In this document: positions 1-10,247 of the stretch, piece after piece
How the letters are laid out: the number at the start of each line of letters is the position of its first letter
Numbering within the stretch: position 1 is the stretch's first letter
Assembly (NCBI GenBank): GCA_050084985.1
Contig: JBITNC010000001.1
Coordinates: 158,596,001 to 158,660,000 of the forward strand
Length of the DNA stretch: 64,000 bases
Reading direction: 5' to 3'
DNA from: Nageia nagi
Lineage: Eukaryota > Pinophyta
Made by a program: the position numbers and the translations under genes
Notes under the pieces: model-generated
Seen by the model: only the letters and a program-made list of their open reading frames with translations
The model's database searches: none
What the model was told of the DNA's origin: nothing

Positions 1-1440
1 TTTTATTTTATTTTCACTTTATGTGGAATTTTGTCTTACTCTGCTTTTAGAAAAGCTTGTACAATTCATCATTATAGTGATATGTATTGTTAATGATCAA
101 ATAAAAAAAATCCTAATATATGATAGTATTGATGCTATTAAAATGGACAAAATTCCTAATCTATGATAGTTTTTGTGCAGTGGTTAATTAGATTGTCTTC
201 ATGTACTAGATAATGTGTGGTTATTGTGATATTTGATATTCCTTCATTAACATTGAGGTCAATAGATCAATAGCTACTTTGAGGGTAAGAATTGATCAAT
301 AACAACAAATTGATAATGAGCATCACAAGGTAGTAATTATTGAGCATCAAAATAATATTTTATGATGAGATAATGACATTATATATTTTGAGAATGATAT
401 TTAAATTACGATTGATAGTTATGATAAGAAAATGACACATGAGGGACAATGCATTGATCATTGATCTAATAATAATTTGAGCATTCATGTTGAGATCATC
501 AACCATAAGTTAGATCAATTATTATCAAATACAAGATCAATTGATATTTAGAATTCAATAACTAACATAATATATATTAAAATTACCATTATAATACAAT
601 CATTAATAGAGTACTAAACTTGTTCATTTGTATCCATTGATCACATAACTATTATTATGGTCAAATTTGACTTATATTCTTATCAATTATATTAATTTAT
701 TACATACAAGCAACATTATTAATGAGATGAATTTATCCTACTCTTATTATGTTAATTACTTAGAATTTAATTATTGTTATTATGAGTGGAATACATTCTT
801 GTATTTTTTAAGGTTGAAATAAGAGTTAATTATATTATACTATTATTGAATGGGATTACAAGTGTTGATATACAATCAAACTTGGGTCTAATTCTAATCT
901 TCAAATTCAAGCAGTATTATAATTTTGCAATAATACAACAGGTAAAAGTAATACAACTTGAATATATGGTAGTATGCAGCACTCCAACAAACATGAAATA
1001 TAGGGGATTGATAACAAATGAACAAAATAAAATACCAGATATTATAAATAATGAAGAAATAAGTCCAAGATTTGAAAAATAACATGACTCACTTATGCTT
1101 GAAAAGAATGTACAAACTCATCAAATGATGGGATAGAACACTAGATTGATGGTACAAATTCCATGCTTCTCTTTACACTTTAACTATTTTTTCGTTTTTT
1201 ATGAAAATTATCTTGTAACTTTGATCTCAAACAAAAGTATCAAGAAAACTATAATTTATTGAGAAGTTAAAAAAACGTAACTTATTGAGAAGTTATCCTA
1301 TATTATTGGGAGATTAAAAGGATGGAAAAAACTGATATTAATAATAAAATTATCTATTATTTTTCTAATATATGATAGAAACCTTCAACTAGGCAATGCC
1401 TGTAAATAAAATACAATTATTGAAAAACGAAATCAGTATC
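1..1440. other. AT-rich intergenic DNA, no gene seen
   Basis: Both strands were read. The stretch is very AT-rich with many in-frame stops. The only longer open frames (about 60-100 codons near 790-1085) overlap each other on opposite strands, have hydrophobic or low-complexity translations and match no family I recognise. The last part may include the 3' flank of the GST gene that ends at 1469. Confidence 0.7.
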
Positions 1441-1468
1441 TTACAGAAGCCACTTCTATTCACAGACG

Positions 1469-2317
1469 TTAACAGACTTCACTGTCTCTCATCTCCACAA
1501 CTTTCTTCCACGACTCCCTCGATGAGACGTTCTGCCACCACTCATTCACATTCTTCCTCGACGTAATCAGCTCCCACTTCTCTGTAAACCGCATGATAAT
1601 CTCCATACTGGGTATATGCAAGAGGTCCGCAATGGTGACTTCATCGCCTGCCAAATACTTAGACTCCGATAGTCTTTTCTCATACACATCCAGAACTTTG
1701 CCCAACTTCTCCGCATTCTCTTCGACCTCCTTTTCATCTTGACGAATACCCATCATAGGGGCGTAAACCAGCTGGTGCCCAAGACTCCTGATAGGATCAT
1801 GAAAAATCTGGCTCTCCACCTCCATCCACTGTTGAACGATAGCCTTTTCTGTTACAGTCTTTCCCAGTAGTCCCTCGGTCCCTTGTCCCTCGTATTTCTC
1901 CACAATATATCTCGCAATAGCCCTCGATTCTACATATCAAAAGATACAGCCATAACAACAACAATAAAGCATAAGACAATATAATTTTAGGATTTTGTAA
2001 AATGAGGAAAAGAAATCAGACCGAATAGGATAAGGTTGCCGTCCTGAAAAACGGGCACCTGCCCGAAAGGCTGCAAAAAAAAAAGCATTTTGGTTTTCAT
2101 TACATGTACTAAAATTAGAAATGGAAATAATGTACAGAATAGGGTGTGATGTAATGTTACAGACATTGAGGGCTAGAAAATGGGGCTTCTTCTGCTCCCC
2201 TTTCCTGATGTCGATGTGGATGAGTTGGTAGGGGAGTTGCTTCTCTAAAATGCAGAAGAGAACTCTGTGAACAGCCAGGGACATGAGAGGCCCGTACAAC
2301 TTTACCGCACCTGCCAT
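1469..2317 (-). CDS. Glutathione S-transferase, phi class, three exons
   Basis: Predicted cytosolic phi-class GST, conjugating glutathione to electrophiles in detoxification and stress responses. Exons on the minus strand are 2317-2165, 2070-2022 and 1929-1469; the two introns (94 and 92 nt) are GT-AG. Spliced length is 663 nt, 220 residues plus stop, normal for the class, and the 49-nt middle exon is typical of phi GST genes. The start gives MAGAVKLYG; a Ser near residue 13 (GPLMSLAV) is the likely catalytic serine. KKPHFLALN joins across intron 1 to PFGQVPVF with the cis-Pro; LF|ESRAIARYI across intron 2 carries the Glu-Ser that binds glutathione. The all-helical C-terminal domain has the VTIADL capping motif. 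No frameshift or stop was seen, so it may be functional. A weak TATA-like TATAAG lies about 40 bp upstream. A Copia LTR begins about 620 bp upstream in the opposite direction. Splice sites are inferred from frame and homology. Confidence 0.88.
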
Positions 2318-2928
2318 TAGTTACCTTAGCATATATCTGTTCTGCACATCCTACTTATAAAAATGCACAAAGAGTAATGTGTAGGGACTAACTCAACCAG
2401 GGTTTGTGAGGAAGAAATGTGCAAGTCACCTACCACCAAAAAGGGTGAATGTAGCTGTCTTGACGGGAAGCACTCTGTAAATATTGTACCCTGCAAATGG
2501 ACGAGGATTCAGCATTATCAATGGACAAATAATAATGTTTACAAAGTAACTTAGCCAAGGTTTGTGAAAAACAAATGAATGGGTTAACTACCCATCTTGT
2601 ACGGTATAAATATGTGAAGGAAAACGTGGGATAGGGAAGGAAGATTAGTTGAAATATTGATTTGAGTGTTTTGTGTTCCATTCTTACATGTTATTTAATG
2701 GTTTACTACAATTTTTAGTTTTATAGATTAGTTTGATCTTTAATGGATGTTAATATAATTTACCTTTACATTTGTTAATTCCATTCCTTTAGTTATTATA
2801 TTATTATTATAATCAATAATTATTTATTATCCTACATAATCAATAATTGATTAATATTTATTTGTGTCATTGTTTATTATTTATTATCTATTATTATAAT
2901 TAATGTGTGCACATCTAAGTCAAAAAGG
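2318..2928. other. GST upstream region
   Basis: No further gene is supported. An 83-codon minus frame (2430-2681) has no family features. Two imperfect copies of a roughly 32-bp stretch containing AGGTTTGTGA/GGGTTTGTGA lie near 2383-2414 and 2546-2577 and could be a decayed promoter duplication. The 2690-2930 part is AT-rich and ends at the Copia-1 target site. Confidence 0.5.
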
Positions 2929-2933
2929 ATTGC

Positions 2934-3411
2934 TGTTGTGTGTGGAGCATGATTGTTCAGAGTTGTTTATTTTAGCCGGATGTATATCCCAGGAAACTAA
3001 AAACGTTTGAAAAATTACCTTGTAAAAGTAAAGTAATTTCTAGTTAATCTGGGCCGTTTATTAGGCAAATAATCTGACGGTTGAACTTATGTTTGGTTTA
3101 GGGATTTTTTCCCTAGATAAAAACCCCTCTTTTTGCATGAGGGCATTGTAACAGATGTGATTTGGTGAGTGAGAAACAGATACATGAGACTGTGAGAGAA
3201 AACAAAGGATATTACAGCGGATCTGTTGTAGGTTGTATCTATTCACTTTGCTGAATAATAAAAAGGAAGGACTGGCTGTTTGGTGTGGACGTAGCCCAAA
3301 CTGGGTGAACCACGTATATCTGTGTCTCTCTTGTTTATGCATTTTCTGTGCTTATATTTCTAAAACATTTTTTATGTTCTATTGCTCCATAATAATTATA
3401 ATTTTCTAACA
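2934..3411 (+). repeat. Copia-1 5' LTR
   Basis: 478 bp, TG...CA termini, about 97.7% identical to the 3' LTR by my manual comparison. A TATA-like GATAAAAAC lies at 3116-3124 and an AATAAA polyadenylation signal at 3257-3262, which would set the U3/R/U5 order. The outer end faces the GST gene head-to-head. Confidence 0.95.
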
Positions 3412-3413
3412 AC

Positions 3414-3425
3414 TGGTATCAGAGC
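3414..3425 (+). other. Copia-1 primer binding site (initiator Met tRNA)
   Basis: TGGTATCAGAGC is complementary to the 3' end of plant initiator methionine tRNA, the standard primer of Copia elements. It lies 2 bp after the end of the 5' LTR. Confidence 0.93.
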
Positions 3426-3486
3426 CGAAGGTCTATTTGGCTGATAAACTCGCAGGAAAGAAGGATTCCTCATTCGAGTGGGAGCA

Positions 3487-4263
3487 ATGGCGGAAGATGG
3501 TAAGTTTAGGGTTGAGAAATTTAATGGCCAAAATTTCTCGCTATGGAAGATGCAGATGGAAGATTATTTGTATCAAAAGGATCTATACCTACCATTGAGC
3601 GGAAAAACAAATAAGCCGATGAATATGACAGATGAAGAGTGGAACCTTCTCGATAGAAAGGCACTCGGAGCAATATGGTTGAGCCTCGCTGCATCAGTTG
3701 CCTTCAACATTTCGAAGGAAACAACGACAGAGGGTTTGTTTCAGATGTTGTCGAAACTATATGAAAAACCCTCGGCCTCAAACAAGGTATTTCTTATGAA
3801 ACGGTTATTTAATATGAAGATGTCGGAAGGTGGATCTGTTGCGGATCATTTAAATGATTTTAATACTGTTACAAGTCAGTTAAGTTCTGTAGAGGTAAAA
3901 TTTGATGATGAAGTTAGAGCTCTATTATTCTTGTGCTCATTACCAGAAAGTTGGAATGGTTTAGTAATGGCCATTAGTAACTCTGTGTCTGGATCTAGTA
4001 CTTTAAAGTTTGATGATGTTGTCGGTGCTATCCTTAGCGAGGAAATGCGACGGAAAAGCTCTGGTGAGACATCAGGAAATGCTTTGAGTGCAGATTCTAG
4101 GGGAAGAAAAAGTGAAAAAGGAAAGAGCTCAGGATATCGCAGTAAATCAAAGAAAGGCAGATCCAAGTCCAGATCGGGGTTAGAGTACTGGAATTATGGA
4201 AAGAAAGGACACCTAAAGAGAGACTGTAGATCTCGGAAGGGAAAAGAAGGAGATGCACAGTAA
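3487..4263 (+). pseudogene. Copia-1 gag (capsid/nucleocapsid), damaged
   Basis: About 258 codons from ATG 3487 ([14 protein letters not shown]); an upstream in-frame GTG at 3478 is not a likely start. The UBN2-type gag core includes [12 protein letters not shown] and the leucine-rich [12 protein letters not shown] stretch. A basic [17 protein letters not shown] linker leads to the nucleocapsid zinc knuckle, which now reads [14 protein letters not shown]. The first two cysteines of the CCHC motif are tyrosines (TAT/TAC for TGT/TGC, G-to-A changes), so zinc binding should be lost. The TAA at 4261 is in frame with the protease region that follows and probably arose from a CAA codon. Gag would coat the element RNA in cytoplasmic particles. 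Confidence 0.9.
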
Positions 4264-5760
4264 GAAAACAATCATGAAGCAAATGTGACAGGTGAGATGT
4301 TACAAGATGCTTTGATTCTTTCTTTCGAAAATATTAATAATTCCTGGGTGGTAGATTCAGGGGCCTCATTCCATGCCACACCTGATAAGAAATATTTTCA
4401 TGACTATGTTCAAGGAGATTTTGGACAAGTTCGTTTGGGGGATGATAAACCCTGTAAAATTGTTGGAATGGGTAAGGTTCTTGTAAAACAATAGAATGGA
4501 AACCAATGGCTACTAAAGGAGGTAAGGCATGTTCCAGATCTAAGGAAAAATCTGATTTCAACAGGGCAGTTAGGTAGTGAAGGTTATGTGACAACTTTCA
4601 CAGATAAAGCTTGGAAGGTCACCAAAGGAGCCCTGGTAATAGCAAGAGGAGAAAAGGTTGGTACATTGTATTTATGCAATGGTATTTCTAACTCTGTTAA
4701 TGCTTTAACTTCCAAAGGAGTAGATGCAGCATTATGGCATCATAGGCTCGGACACATGAGTGAAAAGGGGATGAAGATTCTTCACTCAAGAAATTTGTTG
4801 CCAGATTTGAATAATGTTGATTTGGATTTCTGTGAGAATTGCATTTATGGAAAATAGAAGAGAGTCAGATTTCTCAAAGTTGGGAAAGAAAAGAAGAGCC
4901 AAAAATTAGAGCTTGTGCATACAGATGTATGGGGACCTGCTCAGGTATCATCTCTTGGTGGCTCTCGTTATTATGTTACCTTTATTGATGATGCAACTAG
5001 AAAAACTTGGATTTATTGTATTAAGAATAAATCTGATGTATTTGATACTTTCAAGAAATGGAAAGCTTTGGTTGAGATTGAAACAGGAAAGAAATTGAAG
5101 TGTCTTAGATCAGACAATGGAGGTGAATATTGCAGTAAAGATTTTGATAGGTACTATTCAGAACATGGAATTCGTAGAGAGAAGATAGTTCCAAGAACAC
5201 CACAAGAAAATGGTGTGTCAGAAAGGATGAATAGGACAATCATGGAGCGTGCAAGGTGCATGAGATTGCATGCAGGATTGCCTTTACAATTTTGGGCAGA
5301 AGCTGTAGATACTGCTGTTTATCTAATAAACAGAGGGCCTTCAAGTTCCTTGGATGGTGGTGTTCCAGAGGAAGCATGGACAGGTAAAAAGGTAAACTAC
5401 TTCTTTTTAAATCCTTTTGGTTGTGAGGCCTTTGTCCATATTGATAAAGAAAATAGAACAAAGCTTGAGGCAAAGTCAAAGAAATGTACCTTTATTGGAT
5501 ATGGTGTTAATGATTTTGGTTATCGCTTATATGATTATGAAAATCACAAAATCATTAGGAGCAAAGATGTAATATTCAATGAAAAGGTCTTTTATAAGAA
5601 TCAGTTGCAGGAAAAGAAACAAGAAAAAGAAAACAAGGAATACATAGTTCTTGATGAAATCATTGAAAAAGTAAAGGTGCCTAAAAATAATAATAACCAA
5701 CCACCACAACAACAACAGGCACCCCAAACACCTGAAAGTGGTGTTAGAAGATCTACCAGG
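4264..5760 (+). pseudogene. Copia-1 protease and integrase region
   Basis: Same frame as gag. The aspartic protease shows WVVDSGASFHATP near 4345-4380 with catalytic DSGA. TAG at 4492 and TAG at 4855 interrupt it; the second follows CIYGK and is explained by CAG to TAG. The integrase zinc domain is intact by residue: HHRLGHM (4738 on) and CENC (about 4830). Catalytic core residues are present: Asp in HTDVWGP (4915), Asp in DNGGEY (5115) and Glu in PQENGVSERMN (5200-5235). An Asn/Gln/Pro-rich linker (NNNNQPPQQQQ) ends the region near 5725. Integrase would insert the cDNA and makes the 5-bp duplication seen here. Confidence 0.92.
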
Positions 5761-6815
5761 ATAAGTAGACCCCCTGAACGATACTCTCCTTCATTATATT
5801 ATTTATTGTTGACTGATTCTGGTGAACCTGAATGTTATGAAGAAGCAGTGCAGGTTGAAAGCAGGAAGAAGTGGGAGGTAGCCATGGAAGAAGAGATGGA
5901 CTCCTTAATGCATAACCAGACTTGGGACTTAGTCAGGTTACCTGCAGGAAAAACTACATTGAAGAATAAATGGGTTTACATGCTGAAGGAAGAAGATGGA
6001 GGAAAACAGAGGTACAAAGCTAGACTTGTGGTGAAGGGGTTTGCACAGAAGAAAGGTATTGATTTTGATGAAATATTTTCTCTTGTTGTTAAAATGACTT
6101 CAATCAGAACTATTTTAAGTCTTGTAGCAGCTGAAGATTTGCATCTTGAGCAGTTAGATGTAAAGATAGCCTTTCTCCATGGGGATTTGGAGGAAGAGTT
6201 ATATATGCAACAGCCACAAGGATATGAGGTGAAAGGGAAGGAGAAACTTGTGTGCAGGTTGAAGAAGAGCTTGTATGGCTTAAAACAGGCTCCAAGGCAA
6301 TGGTATCTAAAATTTGATAGGTTTATGTCTGAACAAGGTTATACTAGATGCCACTCTGATCATTGTGTTTATTTGAAAAAGCAAAATGATGGCAGCTATA
6401 TTATATTGTTATTGTATGTAGATGACATGCTTGTTGCAGGGTCTAACATGCAGGAAATAAATGTACTCAAAAGAAAATTGGCAAATTCATTTGCAATGAA
6501 GGATTTGGGAGCTGCAAAACAAATCCTTGGTATGAGAATCACTAGAGACAGGAAAAATCATAAATTGACATTGTCTCAGAATGAGTACATACAAAAGGTG
6601 TTGAAAAGATTTAATATGCACAATGCAAAACCAGTTAGTACACCTTTTGCTAGCCATTTCAAACTTAGTAAGGAAATGTGCCCAAAGACTCAAGAAGACA
6701 TGGATTATATGTCTAAAGTTCCATATGCATTAGCAGTTGGAAGCTTAATGTATGCAATGGTCTGCACAAGGCCGGATATTGCACATGCAGTGGGAGTTGT
6801 AAGAGGTACATGAAC
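5761..6815 (+). pseudogene. Copia-1 reverse transcriptase
   Basis: One open frame with integrase (4915-6813). RT motifs in order: WDLVRLPAGK and KNKWVYMLKEE near 5930-5995, KARLVVKGFAQK (6015-6055), QLDVKIAFLHGD with the first catalytic Asp (about 6150-6185), LYGLKQAPRQW (6270-6305) and LLLYVDDMLVAG with the YVDD active site (6405-6440). FSLVV (6080) has Leu where Copia RTs have Pro. A 1-base deletion near 6802 shifts the frame just after the conserved CTRPDIAHAVGVV motif; the continuing frame resumes at once with YMNNPGKEHW. Confidence 0.93.
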
Positions 6816-7376
6816 AATCCAGGAAAGGAACATTGGATGGCAGTGAAATGGATTCTCAGATATTTGAAAGGTACCACAAATCAAGCATTATGCTTTGGTG
6901 GTTCAAACATTTCCCTACAGGGATATGTTGATGCAGATATGGTAGGTGATAGAGATAATAGGAGGAGCACTACAGGATATGCATTTACTGTTGGTGGAAC
7001 AGCTATTAGTTGGGTTTCAAAAATCCAAAGTGTTGTTGCACTTTCAACAACAGAAGTAGAGTATGTTGCTACTACAGAGGCTAGTAAAGAAATGATTTGG
7101 TTACAAAGGTTCATGGGTGAATTGGGTAAGGAGCATGATATGGGGATGCTATACAGTGATAGCCAAAGTGCCATTCATCTTGCAAAGAACTCAGCATTTC
7201 ATTCCAGGACTAAACACATACAACTTAAGTACCATTTCATACGATCAGTGTTGGAAGATGGAGAATTAAAGCTGGAAAAGATACATACTAGCCAGAATCC
7301 TGCAGATATGCTAACAAAAGTTGTAACCAGGGAGAAACTGAGAATATGCTCAATTTCAATTGGTCTTCAAGGATGA
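6803..7376 (+). pseudogene. Copia-1 RNase H and C-terminus
   Basis: The frame is displaced by the upstream deletion but otherwise open to the stop at 7374. GYVDADMVGDRDNRRSTTGY carries the first catalytic Asp. The second catalytic Glu is in STTEVEY (usually AEAEY; one Ala is Val by C-to-T) and the third Asp in YSDSQSAIHLAKN. TKHIQLKYHFIR and NPADMLTKVV are the usual tail motifs. The domain degrades the RNA strand during cDNA synthesis. Confidence 0.92.
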
Positions 7377-7461
7377 CTATGAAGATGAGAAACAGCCAGG
7401 TCCAAAGAGGAGTCATTGTCCAGCAAAAGAAGCAGCGGTGGAGTTGCTACAATCATTCTCC

Positions 7462-7472
7462 AAGTGGGAGAT
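7462..7472 (+). other. Copia-1 polypurine tract
   Basis: AAGTGGGAGAT lies directly before the TGTTG start of the 3' LTR, the standard Copia position for plus-strand priming. Confidence 0.88.
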
Positions 7473-7951
7473 TGTTGTGTGTGAAGCATGATTGTTCAGA
7501 GTTGTTTATTTTAGCCGGATGTATATCCCAGGAAACTAAAAATGTTTGAAAAATTACCTTGTAAAAGTAAAGTAATTTCTAGTTAATCTGGGCCATTTAT
7601 TAGGTAAATAATCTGACGGTTGAACTTATGTTTGGTTTAGGGATTTTTTCCCTAGATAAAAACCCTTCTTTTTGCATGAGGGCATTGTAACAGATGTGAT
7701 TTGGTGAGTGAGAAATAGATACATGAGACTGTGAGAGAAAACAAAGGATATTACAGCAGATCTATTGTAGGTTGTATCTATTCACTTTGCTGGATAATAA
7801 AAAAGGAAGGACTAGCTGTTTGGTGTGGACGTAGCCCAAACTGGGTGAACCACGTATATCTGTGTCTCTCTTGTTTATGCATTTTCTGTGCTTATATTTC
7901 TAAAACATTTTTTATGTTCTATTGCTCCGTAATAATTATAATTTTCTAACA
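7473..7951 (+). repeat. Copia-1 3' LTR
   Basis: 479 bp. Compared with the 5' LTR it has 11 transitions and one extra A in a homopolymer. In 9 of the 11 differences this copy carries the A or T where the 5' copy keeps G or C. The target duplication ATTGC follows at 7952-7956. Confidence 0.95.
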
Positions 7952-7956
7952 ATTGC

Positions 7957-8220
7957 TAAAAGATAATTCAATAAAGCAGTTGGAGAGAAAGGGCATGCTA
8001 AAACTCTCATTGGAGAAGTTATGTTCAAACTTTCCTCTTAGATTGGATGCATATTTACCAAATGATTGTAATTAATAATAAGAATAAAAAAAATCAACAT
8101 GACATCATAATTTATCTTTTATAATATATAAATACTAAAAAAACACATCAACATAACATCCCAATCTGCCTTCCATAATATATAAATAGTATCTACTTTT
8201 GGTTATTATTATCTAATATA
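7957..8220. other. Short intergenic segment
   Basis: AT-rich, no gene. It holds two imperfect copies of a roughly 54-bp unit (near 8090-8140 and 8145-8200) sharing TTTATAATATATAAATA-like ends. The last 14 bp (to 8234) are the LINE-A target repeat. Confidence 0.5.
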
Positions 8221-8457
8221 ATATGTAGGCTATATTTTATTTTTTTAATGAAAAGGCTTATATTATATTAATAATAAAACTTTAACAACAAAAGGTAGTG
8301 GGTAGCCACATCACACCCCTGACAAGCATACCAACCTTAATGATGGGTTGGGAAATGTAAAATTACTTACAACTTTAATGAAAAAAATATTTAACAACTT
8401 GTCTAAGCCACTGCAAAGGCATCATAATTAAAAGATAGCCAAAAATAATATTTAATG

Positions 8458-8867
8458 ATCAAAGCAAAGGGATCTAGGAGCCAAATCCTCATCATGAGCT
8501 ACCAACTTCTCCCAAGTATTGGAGGGAATGCATTTTAAGTCCTTATTTGCATGGAGAGCCTCTACATTTGCATTATCTACCAATGCCAAAATCTAGCCTA
8601 TAACAGGTTGAGGTGGAGAGGGCAAACATGACCAAATTGAATGCGCATGATCAATTGATGTAATCAAAGCAAAGGGATCTAGGAGCCAAATCCTCATCAT
8701 GAGCTACCAACTTCTCCCAAGTATTGGAGGGAATGCATTTTAAGTCCTTATTTGCATGGAGAGCCTCTACATTTGCATTATCTACCAATGCCAAAATCTA
8801 GCCTATAACAGGTTGAGGTGGAGAGGGCAAACATGACCAAATTGAATGCGCATGATCAATTGATGTA
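8458..8867. repeat. Perfect 205-bp tandem duplication inside LINE-A
   Basis: Copies 8458-8662 and 8663-8867 read identically by eye. The unit lies in the degraded C-terminal/3' part of LINE-A ORF2. Absence of differences in otherwise decayed DNA implies a recent duplication or an assembly artefact. Confidence 0.93.
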
Positions 8868-9962
8868 CTATGTTCTCCCCATGTAAGTGCAACCTAGGAG
8901 GAGTGTGATGAACAATCCACATATCATTCAATTGGGAAGAGCAAACACCTAGATCATTAAACATGCATTGTGGGGGCTGTCACCAATATCGCTCAGAGAT
9001 CTATGAATGGGAATGTAATGGAGGTCACTGATAAGAATGAGACTTAGATCCACCAACCTGAGAAGGGCTATCTAGAGATCCTCGGCTCATTATACAAGGT
9101 GCATTTCTACAATAGTCCAATAAGGATTCCAAATGTTCCACATCATGAACCACCTTAGCCACATCCAACTTGACCTTCTTTACATGGTCCTCTATCTGTA
9201 TCATGACATATACTATACAATATATTTTTCATTATCAAAAATTCTATAGAAATATCATCCTGTATGAAAATAATATTATTCCTTTTCCTCCAAATATGGA
9301 AAAGTAATCCTAATTTGAGCATATGCCATAATTTACTCAAAGGAGTGCTAAAAGCAAGAGGGTCTCCAAGTAAACTATATTATCGCAAAAAATCAAATTC
9401 AAGATAAAGCACAAATAAGGTTGATATCCATGCTCAATCTTTGGAAGCATGAGGGTAAGACCAAAAGAGATGCATGATAGTCTTAGAATCTTGATAAAAA
9501 GGACATCAAGGATCTGAAACCCCAATATGGGTGAGGCTAGAGCCAAGAGGTAAACCCTGACATAACAAACTCTAAGAAAAGAATTTTTTTTAGCTCTAGG
9601 TAAGACTCCCAAATCGTATTAAACCTTAATTTCCAACATGTATGAGTAGAAAATAGATCCCATTTCATGTTGAGTTTAGGAACAATGGGTAGCATAGGAA
9701 AAAGTTAATGATAACCATGCCAATCCTAGTCTTTCTACCATGGTCATTGAAATCGATCATTGATTTTAGGTTAGAAAGAAAATGGCATGAGCTTAATCAT
9801 TGTATGAAAAGTATGTTTGTACTTAGAGACCAATCCATACTTACGTTTGAAATTATCTTAGGATAGATAATCCCTAGAGGAAGAATTGAAAAAATACGCT
9901 ATTGTAACTACCCCTTTTTTGATAAACCTTTGAGCATGCAAATAAGAAACTTAAGCCAATTG

Positions 9963-10247
9963 TGTTAAGATCCTAGGTGTGTGGATTCATTAATAGGCCG
10001 ATCTTTTGGTGTAATGATTCATAACATTTGGTATCAAGGGAGGCCATACATCCCAAGTTCAAATCACCAAAAAAGGTTATCATGGAAAGGGCTATCATGC
10101 AAAGACTAGAGTGAGCACCACCATGAGTGAGAGTTGCCATAAGTGAGAGTCATTGAGGATGTTAGATGCAGAGCATGGTGGAATTTTAAGATCCTATGTG
10201 TGTGGATTCACTAATATGTTGGCCTTTTGGTGTAACATTTTGTAACA
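9963..10247 (+). mobile_element. TRIM (miniature terminal-repeat retrotransposon), 285 bp
   Basis: Two 64-bp direct repeats, 9963-10026 and 10184-10247, share TTAAGATCCTA-GTGTGTGGA and end TAACA; the first begins TGTTAAG. Immediately after the first copy TTTGGTATCAAGGG gives a PBS-like TGGTATCA (10,029 on), matching the start of the initiator Met tRNA complement. The flanks AATTG (9958-9962) and AATGG (10,248-10,252) differ by one base. The internal domain of about 157 bp has no coding potential. The element sits inside LINE-A ORF2 between zf-RVT and the RT core. The second LTR has a mutated first base pair (TT for TG). Confidence 0.7.

Larger units (their letters stand above)
2934..7951 (+). 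mobile_element. Copia-1: full-length, coding-defective Ty1/Copia LTR retrotransposon
   Basis: Two LTRs of 478 and 479 bp begin TGTTGTG and end TAACA and are flanked by a perfect 5-bp target duplication ATTGC (2929-2933 and 7952-7956). A PBS for initiator Met tRNA follows the 5' LTR and a purine tract precedes the 3' LTR. Domain order gag, protease, integrase, RT, RNase H is Copia-type; the integrase and RNase H motifs resemble the TNT1/Tork group (inference). The coding frame is broken by three in-frame stops (4261, 4492, 4855), one single-base deletion near 6802 and missense hits in the gag zinc knuckle. The LTRs differ at 11 sites, all transitions, plus one 1-bp indel, so the insertion is the youngest of the large elements here. 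Confidence 0.96.

Noticed and set aside
2430-2681. 83-codon minus ORF upstream of GST
   Set aside because: No domain, low-complexity aromatic composition, lies in the GST upstream region; treated as chance.
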